A stretch of 64,000 nt of DNA, taken from positions 17,791,673 through 17,855,672 of the forward strand of contig OX439127.1 of NCBI GenBank assembly GCA_949318235.1, in the 5' to 3' direction. Source of the DNA: Ecdyonurus torrentis (taxonomy: Eukaryota; Arthropoda; Insecta; Ephemeroptera; Heptageniidae). A program made the position numbers and the translations under genes. The notes under the pieces are model-generated. The model was not told where the DNA came from. It did not search any database and worked only from the letters and a program-made list of their open reading frames with translations. Numbering within the stretch: the first letter of the stretch is position 1; each line of letters begins with the position of its first letter. Of the stretch, positions 41,901-54,371 are shown piece after piece.

Positions 41901-42913
41901 CAAGACACTCCTCAAATCTTATGCGACGAGGATCATATTCACCAGGAATGGGACCAATCTGATGAGCCATCAACTCAGTCATGCACTGAAATAAAAGTTT
42001 CATGAGTTCACACTTACTTTTTATTCGGTCATTATATCAAATCAGGTCTTCCGGATAGAAATGTCGTATTAGAGTTTTTTTGTGATGCGACCTTGAATCT
42101 TACCTGTTCTTTTCATAGAGCTCATAGTCGCATTGCAAAAAAACTCGAATGTGACATCTCTATTCGGAAGAACTGAAATGCTATACTTGGGGGGGGGGGG
42201 GGGGGGGGGGAAAGCTAGAGCAAACTCATTTTTTAATTTCTATTATGCATTTTCTCCCGTTTTTCTTTCTCTATCATCTTGATTTTATTACTTTCTAATT
42301 CTAAAATTTCCTAGAATCCAAATACTTACAATTCATATAGAGCAAAAAAAAAAAAAAAAAAAAAAAAAGTTAAAAAGTCATAAAATACTTTCTTGTTTAC
42401 AAAATTCAGCACAAAAATTCTAAGTTATCAATAGTACCGCAGTTTCCTTAAATTATTATTATATCATAGGCTGCCCATGACCAATGAACTAAAGCAACTG
42501 TCATTATGAGTGACAAATACCCTAAAAGAGGTATACAGGGCCGGGCTGGGATGTAAAGGCCCGGAGGGCGATCCTAGAGAAAGGGCCCGCATACAAGGGG
42601 GGTCCAGGGGGGCTTGGCCCCCCTGGCCGCTTGAGAAATTTTGAAAATAAAAGAGAAAATATAACACAATTTATAGCTTGAATTTTACAATTTTTAGTGA
42701 TACGTGTAGCATGGCATTTATTGTTTTTCGTCATTTTTTTTTTTTTAATATTTGTAATCAATGTAATCATCAATGTTCATAAGTTTTCATAATACAATAA
42801 AATTAGTATTTAATTTTGCAAATTTGATGACTAATTTAGGAACAATTTTTTAAAATTTCTATTCGAGCAATATCATATCTATTTCTATAATCAATTTCTT
42901 AGCTTACTTTCAT

Positions 42914-42951
<38 letters not shown>

Positions 42952-45139
42952 TGCTGCATATAAACCTAAAAGGTTAATTTAAGTTTTCTTAACCTATAGA
43001 CATGGTCTTAATTTTTAGTCTGAAAATACTGTATCGCATATTACTTGATGAGTACATGGTAAAATCAAATTATACTGATATATAGTGTAAAGTTTGTGGT
43101 GTTGTGATAATTTGAAACTTTAGGAACAGCGTTTTTTTTTTTTTTTTTCTCAATAAAAAATTGCAACTACGTTGAGCTTTATAGTGTAGTTTGTTTTAAC
43201 TTTTTGAATCGGGCATAACTCAAATATAATTAAAGTTACGTTTATTTATTAATTAATTTAAACATTTGTTTCCTCTTTTTTTTATTCTCAATTCTTCCCT
43301 ACCTATCTTTTTTTCCTACCCTACCCCGAGTTTTGATTTTTTTTTTTTGCCTCTATAGGATAGGCCGAGGCTTTGTCTCGGGGCCCCAAAATCCAGAGGA
43401 CCCCTCTAGTTAAAAAAAAAATTATTTTTCATTTTTTTTATACAATTCATAGTATACATTGCAATTTGTTTTAATTTTTGAGCTAAATCATTTCTATTAA
43501 AAAATAAAAATATTGCTTGAATTTAATTAATGCTGAAGTGATATGCACCAGTCTTATCTACCGAAATTTCTAGGATAAAAGCCATGAGATCAAGCAATTG
43601 ATTGAAATTTGCAAACTACTAATGCTATGTTGTGTTCTTCCCTTTTTTTTTTTTTTTTTTTCTTTCCTTCCTCATAGTTTTTATACTAAATATTTTTATA
43701 TCTCGAGCCCCAAGGGGCCCAGTAAACACGTGATTAGCAGGGGCCCACCGGGCGATCGCCCAGTAAGTCTTATGGCCAGCCCGGCCCTGGAGGTATAGAC
43801 TACAGGAGGCTAGACAAAACATAATGTATAATTAAGTGTATATCATCTCACTCAAGCAGGTAGTGCCCTCTTTGCTTGCGAGCCATGGTTTAAACGATGA
43901 GTCTACCTTTGATACCAGTCAAATTTAAAAAGTATTGTTTTGAGTGTTGCATCAATGCACAAAAATTAGATAAAGTAGTTATAATAATAGCTAGGAAAAT
44001 ACAAAAATTAGACTGAATTCTTGCAGAAACTTAAGTTTTATGTATTATGATTAAAAGTTGAAAACATGTCATTCTTAAATGTTATCATGAAATGCAAATT
44101 TTGTAAACCAAGAAGAAGAAAAATTAAAGGGGGGAGGGGGAAATGTCTTGCCTCTCATGGCTTAGTAATCATGGCAATTTAAAACTATAGATTTTTGTAC
44201 CTATGCACTTAGATTTGTTGGTTAGCCTATACTAAACTACATAATCTGAATATATTCAATGATCATAACATTATCATGTCAAATAATCACTTCACTATTG
44301 GCATATTTTTCTTTCATTTGAAATATCAAATCAACATAATTATAAATTGTTACATTTTCTGTTACTGTAATCTATACAAATTGTATTTTGCTATCTTCCT
44401 TTTGATGTAATTTGATTCTAATAACTAATTCCAAAAAGCTAGGAATGTTTCAAGGTCGTTTGAAAATGGATCAATTGATTATTTGTACACTCCCGGACTT
44501 TATAAACCTAATATCAAAGGGGATGCCGCTTTGTATTGAAATCGAGTTGAGTTAAGTGTTGTCAGCTCGCGAAACAACTGCACAGAAATAAGAAAAAGGT
44601 CTAGCAAAGTAATACAACACAAAGGTGCAGATGTTTCGCAGGTGTTTTGCGATCTGACAACACAGCACTTAACTCGACTCGATTTTCAGCCTCTTTCAAT
44701 ACAAAGCGGCATCCCCATTGATGTTAGGTTTATAAATGTATAATACTGAACAACTAGTTCAACATTTTGGTTGATTGTTCAAAAAGTCAACCTATTGCCC
44801 CACATTCATATGATCTCGGGACCGTAAGCAGATACTCATAATCCAACATACCACATCGTAATCATGCGCAAGCTGCAAAATGTTGGAATCATCTTTGAAG
44901 TAGTTTCCAAAGTGAGTAATGAGGATGGCTTTGATGGCGTATGCAATCATGTACTGATGTAACGGTACGTGTTGATCAGAAGGGAAACTAGACCACTTGG
45001 TACACATTTCATTTGTGAGCTGCAACAAAATACAAAGTATAGCCTCAACATTAAGTTTAATTAAAAAAGAAAAGAAAAGAAAAGAAAAGAAAAGAAAAGA
45101 AAAGAAAAGAAAAGAAAAGAAAAGGAAAAAAGAAAAAAG

Positions 45140-45178
<39 letters not shown>

Positions 45179-46541
45179 ATTGATACATTTTAACATGCTT
45201 AAAACAAACCATTGTATTCATCTATTAAATTAAAACAAGGAATCCGGTAAGTTTTTTTTTTTTTTATCATATACATACATATCAAGACACTGTATATTAT
45301 AAACTCCTTTTAGGGTGAACCAATAGCATTGCTCTTTGGCAACTAACCCCCGTAAGATGCGACACTAACTAATTAGTTAAATTGTAGTTAAGGTATTATT
45401 TTTATTTAAAATAATAATAATAAAGGTTTAATTAGGGGTTGCAACTTATGGCCCCTAGTGATTTACCTTATGAATCTTTAACAAAGTTTATTTGACTGCC
45501 AACTCATTCTGTTAGTATTAAAGACAACAAGACTTTATACAAAATGAACTAACAAATCCATGCTTAGATTCTTGTCATTACATAATATACTGTAGTATCC
45601 CTAATATAAATGCATTCAAAGAGATATTAAGGAAATTACGCCGTTGCAGTGCACATGATCAATTTATGGAAGGAAAAAAACACATTGTGGTTAGGATTAA
45701 TATTAAAGAAAAGGATAAAAATACCAGCAAGGGCCTTACCACAATACCACAGTAAAAAGTTCTATGGATAGGTTGAGGTCTCACCTGGCGCAGAGTTTTA
45801 GTACATACATACATATCATGATGCTATAATCCCTTTCGGGGTAAGCCAACAACACAGATGTTTTATCCTGACACAGTGATAGACCTCCCGATGTTTATAT
45901 GGCTGAGAGCTTTCATCATATTTTAATGACATTATCAATCTTAGAAGAGATTTACTTGAGCACATCACTGAGTAGCGTGTGGTCTTGTACTGCCTGAGCA
46001 CAGTACAAGACAGTACAAGACTATATACACACACTACTCAGTGATGTGTTCAATAAGTTAATCTCTTCTTTTGAAACCTCGACCTCTCCATAAAACTTCT
46101 ACCGTGCCTTGCTGGTATTTCTTATAAATTTAAAGAAAAGGATAGGACAATAAACCATAGTGAAAATGTTGCTACATACTACAAGTACATTTTTGTACTA
46201 GCAATATTTTCACCCAACTATGAGACTCTCATCATTAAGGCTCAAGCAACGGCCCTTGTTGGTTTATTCTACCTATCCCTTCCTTTTAAATTTATCAAAA
46301 ATTAATTCAAATTGAATAACAAATAGTATTATGCTAATAATGCTTATTGCAAAGTCTCCTCAATTAATTGCAATACAGTATTTACCCACTTTATTTACAA
46401 GGTTCTATGCATAGCATTTGGTAAGTGGTGTGTCGTGGCAGAGTTAATTTTGCAATATGTATTTTTTATAACTATCAAAATCTTTGAAAGCTTTGAAAAT
46501 AGATTGGAATATGTCTTTAATATATATAGGCCTTATATATA

Positions 46542-46632
<91 letters not shown>

Positions 46633-49600
46633 TATATATATATATATATATATAGGCTATAGATAAAAAGAACTCATTAGAAGAGTACGCTGTCACAAGT
46701 TTGCTGTATAATAATGACAAAATACAATGTAAAACAAATAACTCTGAGCAATGATGTTATTATATCTATATTTTGAGGTTTGGAATGGACTAATCTTCTA
46801 GCATCACTTGGTTGTCCTTGTTCTTCTTTTTGATGCCACCTTATCTCTATTGCTGGTAAATTTAACAATTCATTATTTGTCAAATGATGCCTATAGATAA
46901 AGGAGATGGGAAAGCAGGAAAAAAAGGGGAACATTTTTTTTTAACCATGCAGAGAGTGGCATAATCAATCATAAGACAAATTCCTTTGTGTAGATTCGTG
47001 AAAGTTTTTAAGTATCTAGAATTCATTTGTTGTATTTTTTCTTCTTCTAATAATCTCAGTAAACAAATAAATTCTAAAGTGACCCTTAGAAAATTTCACA
47101 TCAAATATACATTCTATCTATTTAAAAGTTACAATTAAGTTATTAATAATCTAAATATCAAAACAAATTTATCTTTATAAAACAATAGTTATGAAGCCAT
47201 GAAAGTCTATAGAAGGACCAAATGCCTCAAAAAGAAGATTCTTTGAGTTCAAAAAGTGAATGGTAAGGACCACATGGTATAAGCTGCACATGCACACACA
47301 CATATTATCAAAATATTGAACTCCACAAATGACATAAATTGCATTTAACCACATACATTGACATATAATGATATAAAATGGGCCTAATGATTTGCAGGTA
47401 TGCTATATAGTGTCTTCTGCAAAGTATAGAACAACTTAAACAATGATTGACTGATGATTGGTTGATCTTATTTTTTTCTTTGTTACAACTGATAAAAATG
47501 AGTTGCTGTTAAGGCATGGAACTTTTTTTTTTTTGAACTTCCATTCATTCAGATCTATATATAAAAAAAAAAAAGTTCAACCCTACATCAACGTTGTAAA
47601 CAGGTAGTTACGTCATGATCAGTTATTTTTAATAAATGAAAAATATCTCATTTTAAAGCTCAATATTATTTGTGTGTAGTTTGCAGAACCAACTTTTATC
47701 TTTATTTTGCTGTAGTTTTTTTTATTATTATTTTATTTTTTTTGGTAGATGGGATGAATTGGAAAAGGACCCCTCCACCCTCAAAAAAAAAAAAAAAAAA
47801 AAAAAAATGCAAGTTTCAGAACATTGATAACTTAACAAAAATCTAATATTTAATTTACCACTATTTAATATATCAATTCCATGCGTTTATTATTTATTAA
47901 AACAAATGAAAATTAATTATGTTGATAATAAAGTTTATTGCTGAAAACAATTCTTAATCTCATTTAATCTAATAAAAGAAAAGGATAGGACTCTTTTTTT
48001 TTTTCAAAGTAATTGAGCTGAAAAATTATACAAATCACGTTTAAATGCAAAACGGCAGAAAAAAATATGCAACAGGTTCTATGTGACCCATGACACAGCA
48101 ACTTTGTAGCATGTTAGATATTTTAATTAGTTTCTTTTGTACATTGAATATTAAAGAAACAACTGATTTGAGGCCGACTATAAGTGAGTTCACTCACATC
48201 CGCTTTTGTTTCTACATACTGTGCATGCATAGAACATTGAAACGAAAGTGGACGTGAACAAAATGGAAATGAAAAAAATGAAAATGAGTTCTATATCACT
48301 CAACAGTGTAAAACCCAAAAGCGTGCAATTTAATACAAATGAATGAGATGAGGTGGATTCGAGATACCTCTGACTTGGCGTGGGCCACTACCACCACTGC
48401 CAGGAGTAGCCGGAGACATGAATAGACCTGTCAACCCTAAACACCATTCCTACCGTTTAACCTGTTTCACACTGGCATCAATGTGCAGAGAACACGAGAG
48501 TGCACTCACAGTCAGTGCAATCCACGGCCTCTGAAAAGGTCGCATATGGGTACTGAGAAAGATACTACATACAAGATAGCGACACCAACTGGTTCCATGT
48601 TAATTTTAGCGCATTGTGATTTGTCTATTCTGATCATGTGACCTACAACTCGGTTGCTGATTGGCTTAGAAGCTCATTTTGAATTTCGTGGCGGCCCAAA
48701 TTGGCCGAGCGTGTCCTTATCTTGTATGTAGTATCTTGCACTGAGTATTGAACTCGTGATCTCTCCCAGGTCAAACCAGTACCCATACCACGGTTGTCCT
48801 CAAAACAGTTGCTTCCTTTATTAGTCAATACTTTGTAAGGATAATATGGCCATAGGATAAATTAATTAAGGAAAAGAAACTATATATCATGGTTGGGGTA
48901 CGATAAATTAAAAAGAAACGATGAAGGAAACCAGCCTTACCATAATGAAGAAAGGTCTAAGTTTAGGCAAATGCTAAGTTTGGAGAAAAATCCTGCTAGC
49001 ACAGAGATAATAAACAACACATTGGATAGCTTTTATTAATAATAAAAATAAACGGTGTTAACATGCATACTAGGCTTTATCAGCCAAGGGCCTTGAGTCA
49101 TAAGATTTAGCCAATAATAATGGATTAAAAAAAAAAACTATTGCACAAAGATTTAAGCCATGTGAGTTTGTGTGAGTAGTATGTGAGTGTGTGCCTTTGA
49201 CGATACTTACAGACTAGATTCGTAGTTTATCGTTAAGTCTGCAAGGAAAGTTAGGATATATACTGGCAAATATATTCTCACTTATTATTTTTCTCTTGAA
49301 ATCTTTGTGACAAAATCAATTGTGTTCATTATAATCAGTGTGCTAGCAAGACTTTTTACCTGCACTATATGACACCTCTTTGCTCCTGGTCCTTGCTGGT
49401 TTCCTCTAGTCTTTTCTATAAATATATCATAGTTTCACCATAAATAATACTTACAAATGTAGCTAGAACCTGTACAGCATACTGTTTTACCTGTCTCACA
49501 CCCAGGCACAGCAGCAGGTTGGTGCAGTTTGCCAACTGAAAGTTACAACTGAGAGCATGAGGAACAAAAAATTTCTCCTTGAATTTGTCATCCCCCACCT

Positions 49601-52600
49601 CCAGCTGGGTGAGAGAAGAATTTAGTAGAGAAACACAACGCAACGCAAAATAACTTTGGGGAAAAAAAATCCATAATTTTCTTTTATTAGATTATTATAA
49701 CCGCGATAGTTTATAGCCTATTTATATATTTTTGATTTGTTTACTAAAATTAATATTAAATACTGCATGCATATTATTTGGAAGAAAAGGATGGGAGAAA
49801 CCATCAAGGGCCTACATACAACCATAGTGGTAACCATAGTGGAGAAAGTCTCATAGTTTGGTGAAAATCTTGCTAGCACAGAGATATTAAACAAATTGAA
49901 TAGCAATTGGCAATAAACTCCAAGTAAAAACAGTGTGTGCCTTCATCAGTACTTACAGTCCTTGTGTAGTTTCATCGGGATTCATAGTTTCTTTTGTGAA
50001 ACTGTAAGGACTGATGAAGGCATACACACACACTTTTTATCTCCTGGAGTTTAGTGAGAAAAGCTATCAAATGTGTTTTTATACCTGTGCTAGCAAGATT
50101 TTCACCAAACTATGGGACTCTCTGGACTATGGTAAATCCCTTGCTGTTTTTTTCTACCCCTTTCTTTCAAATTTATCATACGTAACTACATAATGGTTTA
50201 TTTTCCTGAATATCTCTTAACAGTGAACCTCAGTCCTGGAACGCCCTCTTTTTTTGAAAACTGAACGTAAAATATTTTTAAAATTATTTTTAGGTAGATC
50301 TCATTTTTATAAAGTAGAAGTTTAAGTATAATTTCTTTATAATTTCCATACATTTCTCACAATTAATTTTTAAACATTTTTATTTTGCTGTGAAATTCAA
50401 AATCAATGTTATACAAATGGGTAAACTAACGCTTAATTTTCTCAAACCTAAAACAGAAAGTAATCCATCAAGCATGGACATATCTATAACGTCAGAAAGT
50501 TTCAAAAAAAGTTGTCGAACCAACATTTTTTTAAATTGAAAAAACAAAAACACAATGCTAATCATATGCAAATTTTAATCCTAATTATCTCGAATCACAA
50601 ATAAATTTTGAATATTCTGTTAACTGGAGCTCCCAGATCATGATATTTTTTAACCCCCCCCCCCCCCTCAAGTTAAAAAAAAAGTGGTCGAACCAACTTT
50701 GAGATCGATATGTTGCTTTTTCCAGGTCTGAGGTTAACCCTTAAATACTGCATGCATAATACTTGAACGAAGCCTGAATTTTCTAACAAACAGGCACATA
50801 TTTTTCAATACAATGTTACTTTTTTAAGCATGCAAACAAGAATCATGCAAATTAAATAAATAAGAAAGAGAGAGGACAAAGAATAGAGCAAAGGAAGCCA
50901 GCACTACTATTTTATTAACTAGTCAGAGACCCCTCTCCCTAGCAAATCACAAACATTAACGGTGTACAAAAGCCCTATTCTGTGTGTGTGTGTGGGGGGG
51001 GGGGGGGGGAGGGGGGAGGAATTAGCTTAGTAATTGCAAAAGAAAATTAAATGAAAAGGACATTTAAAAAAAAAAAAAAAAAAAAAAAAACTCTTACCCT
51101 GATATAATGCAGAAAAATATACGTAGTTTTAATGTGAACATAAGCAATTTTGAAAGATAGCCAAAAGTTTGGTTAAAACGGGACCGTCCGCCGCAATGAT
51201 TGCAAATTATTTTGATGCTTTTTTGTTACATTAATGTAGAGTAATTTTGTGGTATGCATTGATATAAGAGTGCAAAATAGCTGCAAACAAATTCTATCTC
51301 TGGACAAAGCAACTGTTTTGGCCATCTCACACCTGACCTCATCAGCAGAGCTGTGCATGAATAAAAAGCAAAAACATCACGTGAGTGAACAACAGAGCAT
51401 GGGACAGAATCATGCCTACCGCGAGATATTTTTGACTGGTTTGTAAGTGGGGGAGGGAAAAGAAAGAAGTCAAGAAAGATGACCACACTCTTGCACCCTT
51501 TGCTACTATGGTGTTTTGCTTGCTGTATTGTGCTCTGGTATATCAATGCATTGGAAAAAAAGATGATAGGGAGAAATGTATAGACTAAATTATTGGAACA
51601 TAGAAGATGGGACTAAAGTAAATGAATTTATATAAATGGGATTGCAGATTTTTGGAGTGCAAAGGGAGTGTAAGGTTTAGGAGCAACATTATAATAGGCC
51701 TATACATATCAATGTTGTTGCGTTTTTTCTTTTTTCTTTTTTTTTTTTGTGTCACGGTTAAGTAAAATGTCTATCTCATTATTTGTCACGGTTAGCAAAA
51801 TGGGTATCTCCTTTTTTTTTTTGTCACAAAATGAAACTGTTGGCAACAACATCGATATATATATTACTTAATTTACTTATATTATTATAAACAAGTTCTT
51901 GCTGGTTTCCTTTATTCTTTAATGACGATTAATTGCAAAGCAAGCAGTTACAGCTTATAAACTACGAAGATTATGATGCCCAGAAATCATTGTACCATAA
52001 TCTTAAAATGACAGCTTTAAAGTAAAGCAATAAATGTGTGATAGTGGCGCAGGTGATAATATTCCACTATACTGCACACTACATAAAATAATAGTACAGA
52101 TATAACTTGCTACAAAAAAATAAAAGGTATGCAAGCAGCAAAAAAAAAAAAAAAAAAAAAAAGCAACAATGTCTATTTGGTCAGTTTGATAATAAGATTT
52201 AATAGAAAAACACAGATAGATTAGGTTTTTGGTTACAAAAGCTAGAAATTACTACCTCCCCTCAGATTACACTGGCATTAATTAGTATAAATTATTTTTT
52301 ATTAAAAAGTATCAAGTGTTTAAAAATAAAATACAATTGTTTTAGTAGCATTAACCGCGATGGTTTTTTCACATATTTATATTTATACAATTAAAAATAT
52401 ATTACTATTAAAAGGGCTTTTTATTTCTTTTTCTGTCTTTCTTTTTTTCTTCTCCTTTGGCAATTTTAAGTTACTACAACTAATAGAAAAACCATCAATA
52501 CTGGGAAAAAAAATTTAAGATCAAATAATTCAATTTATCAATGAGCTCTTCCTTTATCCAAAATATAGCTCAAGCTGACCATTGGCTTCTAAAATGATAA

Positions 52601-54306
52601 GATTGAAGCACAAAAAGCACGCTATTACAATGCAACAGGGAATGCCATGCACTACATTATATTTTAATTCAAGCTATGAAACAACAAATTAACTAAAAAA
52701 GTATACAAAAAAAAAAAAACGCAGATTGTGGAAAATTTGGGGAAAGGGAGATGAGCCAAACAGGAACGCTTTGTAAGAGAAAAATGATTTCTAACCAATT
52801 TTTATTTGATATGAGCGGCTAGTGAATACCCTTGTCGTACACTTTGTGTTTAATTTAGGCTTTGGTTGGAAATTATTTTCTCATTATTTTGTCTCAATCA
52901 GGCATTGGTCACATTTCCACAAAAAAAAACTCCTCTCTCTCTCTCTCTCTCATACACACACATTATCAAATATTTTTTATTGATAAGTTACAGATTTTAT
53001 AGAAAAATATTGATATTAAAAATTGAGGAATGGCAGGTAGTAATGAGTTTTGACTGATAGGTATGGCCTGGTATTTATTCCATACCACAATGTCCGTGTC
53101 AGTCTCAGCTCATTAATATCTTCCATTTCCCAATTTTTCCAGATTTTTTTCCTTAATATATAAAATAGTTTTTATTAGTCAATAATTGCAAAATAATTTT
53201 AAAGTCGCTTATTCTTTAATTAATTAAGCAACGAAAAATAATAATAATAAAGCAATTTTTTTCATCAAAAAGTAAACTTATACAAAATAAAATAAATAAA
53301 AATAAAGGTATAAACAATGAAATACCTAAAAATATTCGAGATAATAAAAAGATTTGATAGAAAAACACATAGATATATTAAGAAAAATTGGGGAATGGGA
53401 GAGTAATGAGTTACCATTGCATAGTCAATTTTTCTTTAATATTTGAAATATACAGTATTCCGTTATAAAAAAGAAATACTGCTCAGTGTTATTTGAGGAA
53501 ATGCATTAGGGGATGTGTTAGGACAATTATATTACATAATTTTAATAATAATAAACAAAAGCATAGCAATGCATTTTATACTGCAATTTGTGCTTAAAAA
53601 AAGGAATTTTTCAGCACAAAAATGCTGTGTACAAAATTACTGCTATCCTTTCTTATTACGACACCACAGATCTTGAAGCTTTACAATTTTCTTATACTTA
53701 CATGACCTTTAAAATGAATAAAACTGCATTAATAAAATAAAGCAATCTGATAACTGCCATACCTACCGATAGTGAATAAATGTTCCATATTAATAGGAAA
53801 AATACTTCACTTTTTGATATTATAGTTGAAGCAGTGATTTATTACCTTCATGAGTGAAGGAAAACAGTTCAATGTAGCTTCGTGAGAGAAAGCAGCATCA
53901 TAAAGTTTCCTCCTAGCACGAGCCTCTGCTCCATTGCTCACTTGAATGCAGTTGTCACCAATCATCGGCTTGAGAAATTCAAACAAAAGAGCTGAAACAA
54001 TCAAGTAATTATTGTGTAATACTATTAGATATGTTAATTTTGAATCATCCTGCAAGAGCCATGCCATGGTATGGTACACAAGTTGTCAGACTCACATGCA
54101 AGTATGACAGCTGGTTATTTTTACATGTTTCGTTAATTTCAATCAGAGCTCACGTAAATAGCTAACCAATCAAGTACGATTTTCCAAAAATCATGTTGTT
54201 TGTATTTTAAATACGAATCCCTACAATACAATATTTTAAAACTATTTTAAAATTGTATTAATTTTATTAAGCTTATGTATGAAGTATTTGCATAATAGTG
54301 TTGCCA

Positions 54307-54371
<65 letters not shown>

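Noticed and set aside
41697..42003. Two overlapping minus-strand frames covering P450 exon 6
   Set aside because: Only the frame joined at 41985/41733 by splice sites is the exon; the second is a shadow, and the 3' extension reads through the donor into a G run.
49455..49604. Similarity of QLEVGDDKFKEKFFVP to the CYP20 segment after the ExxR region
   Set aside because: The true segment is fully accounted for in exon 8, and the position in the gene order is wrong, so this is not a misplaced homologous exon.
49980..50060. CTGATGA in MITE family A as another hammerhead
   Set aside because: No helix II followed by GAAA or AAAA, and no pairing helix I or NUH triplet at the required places.
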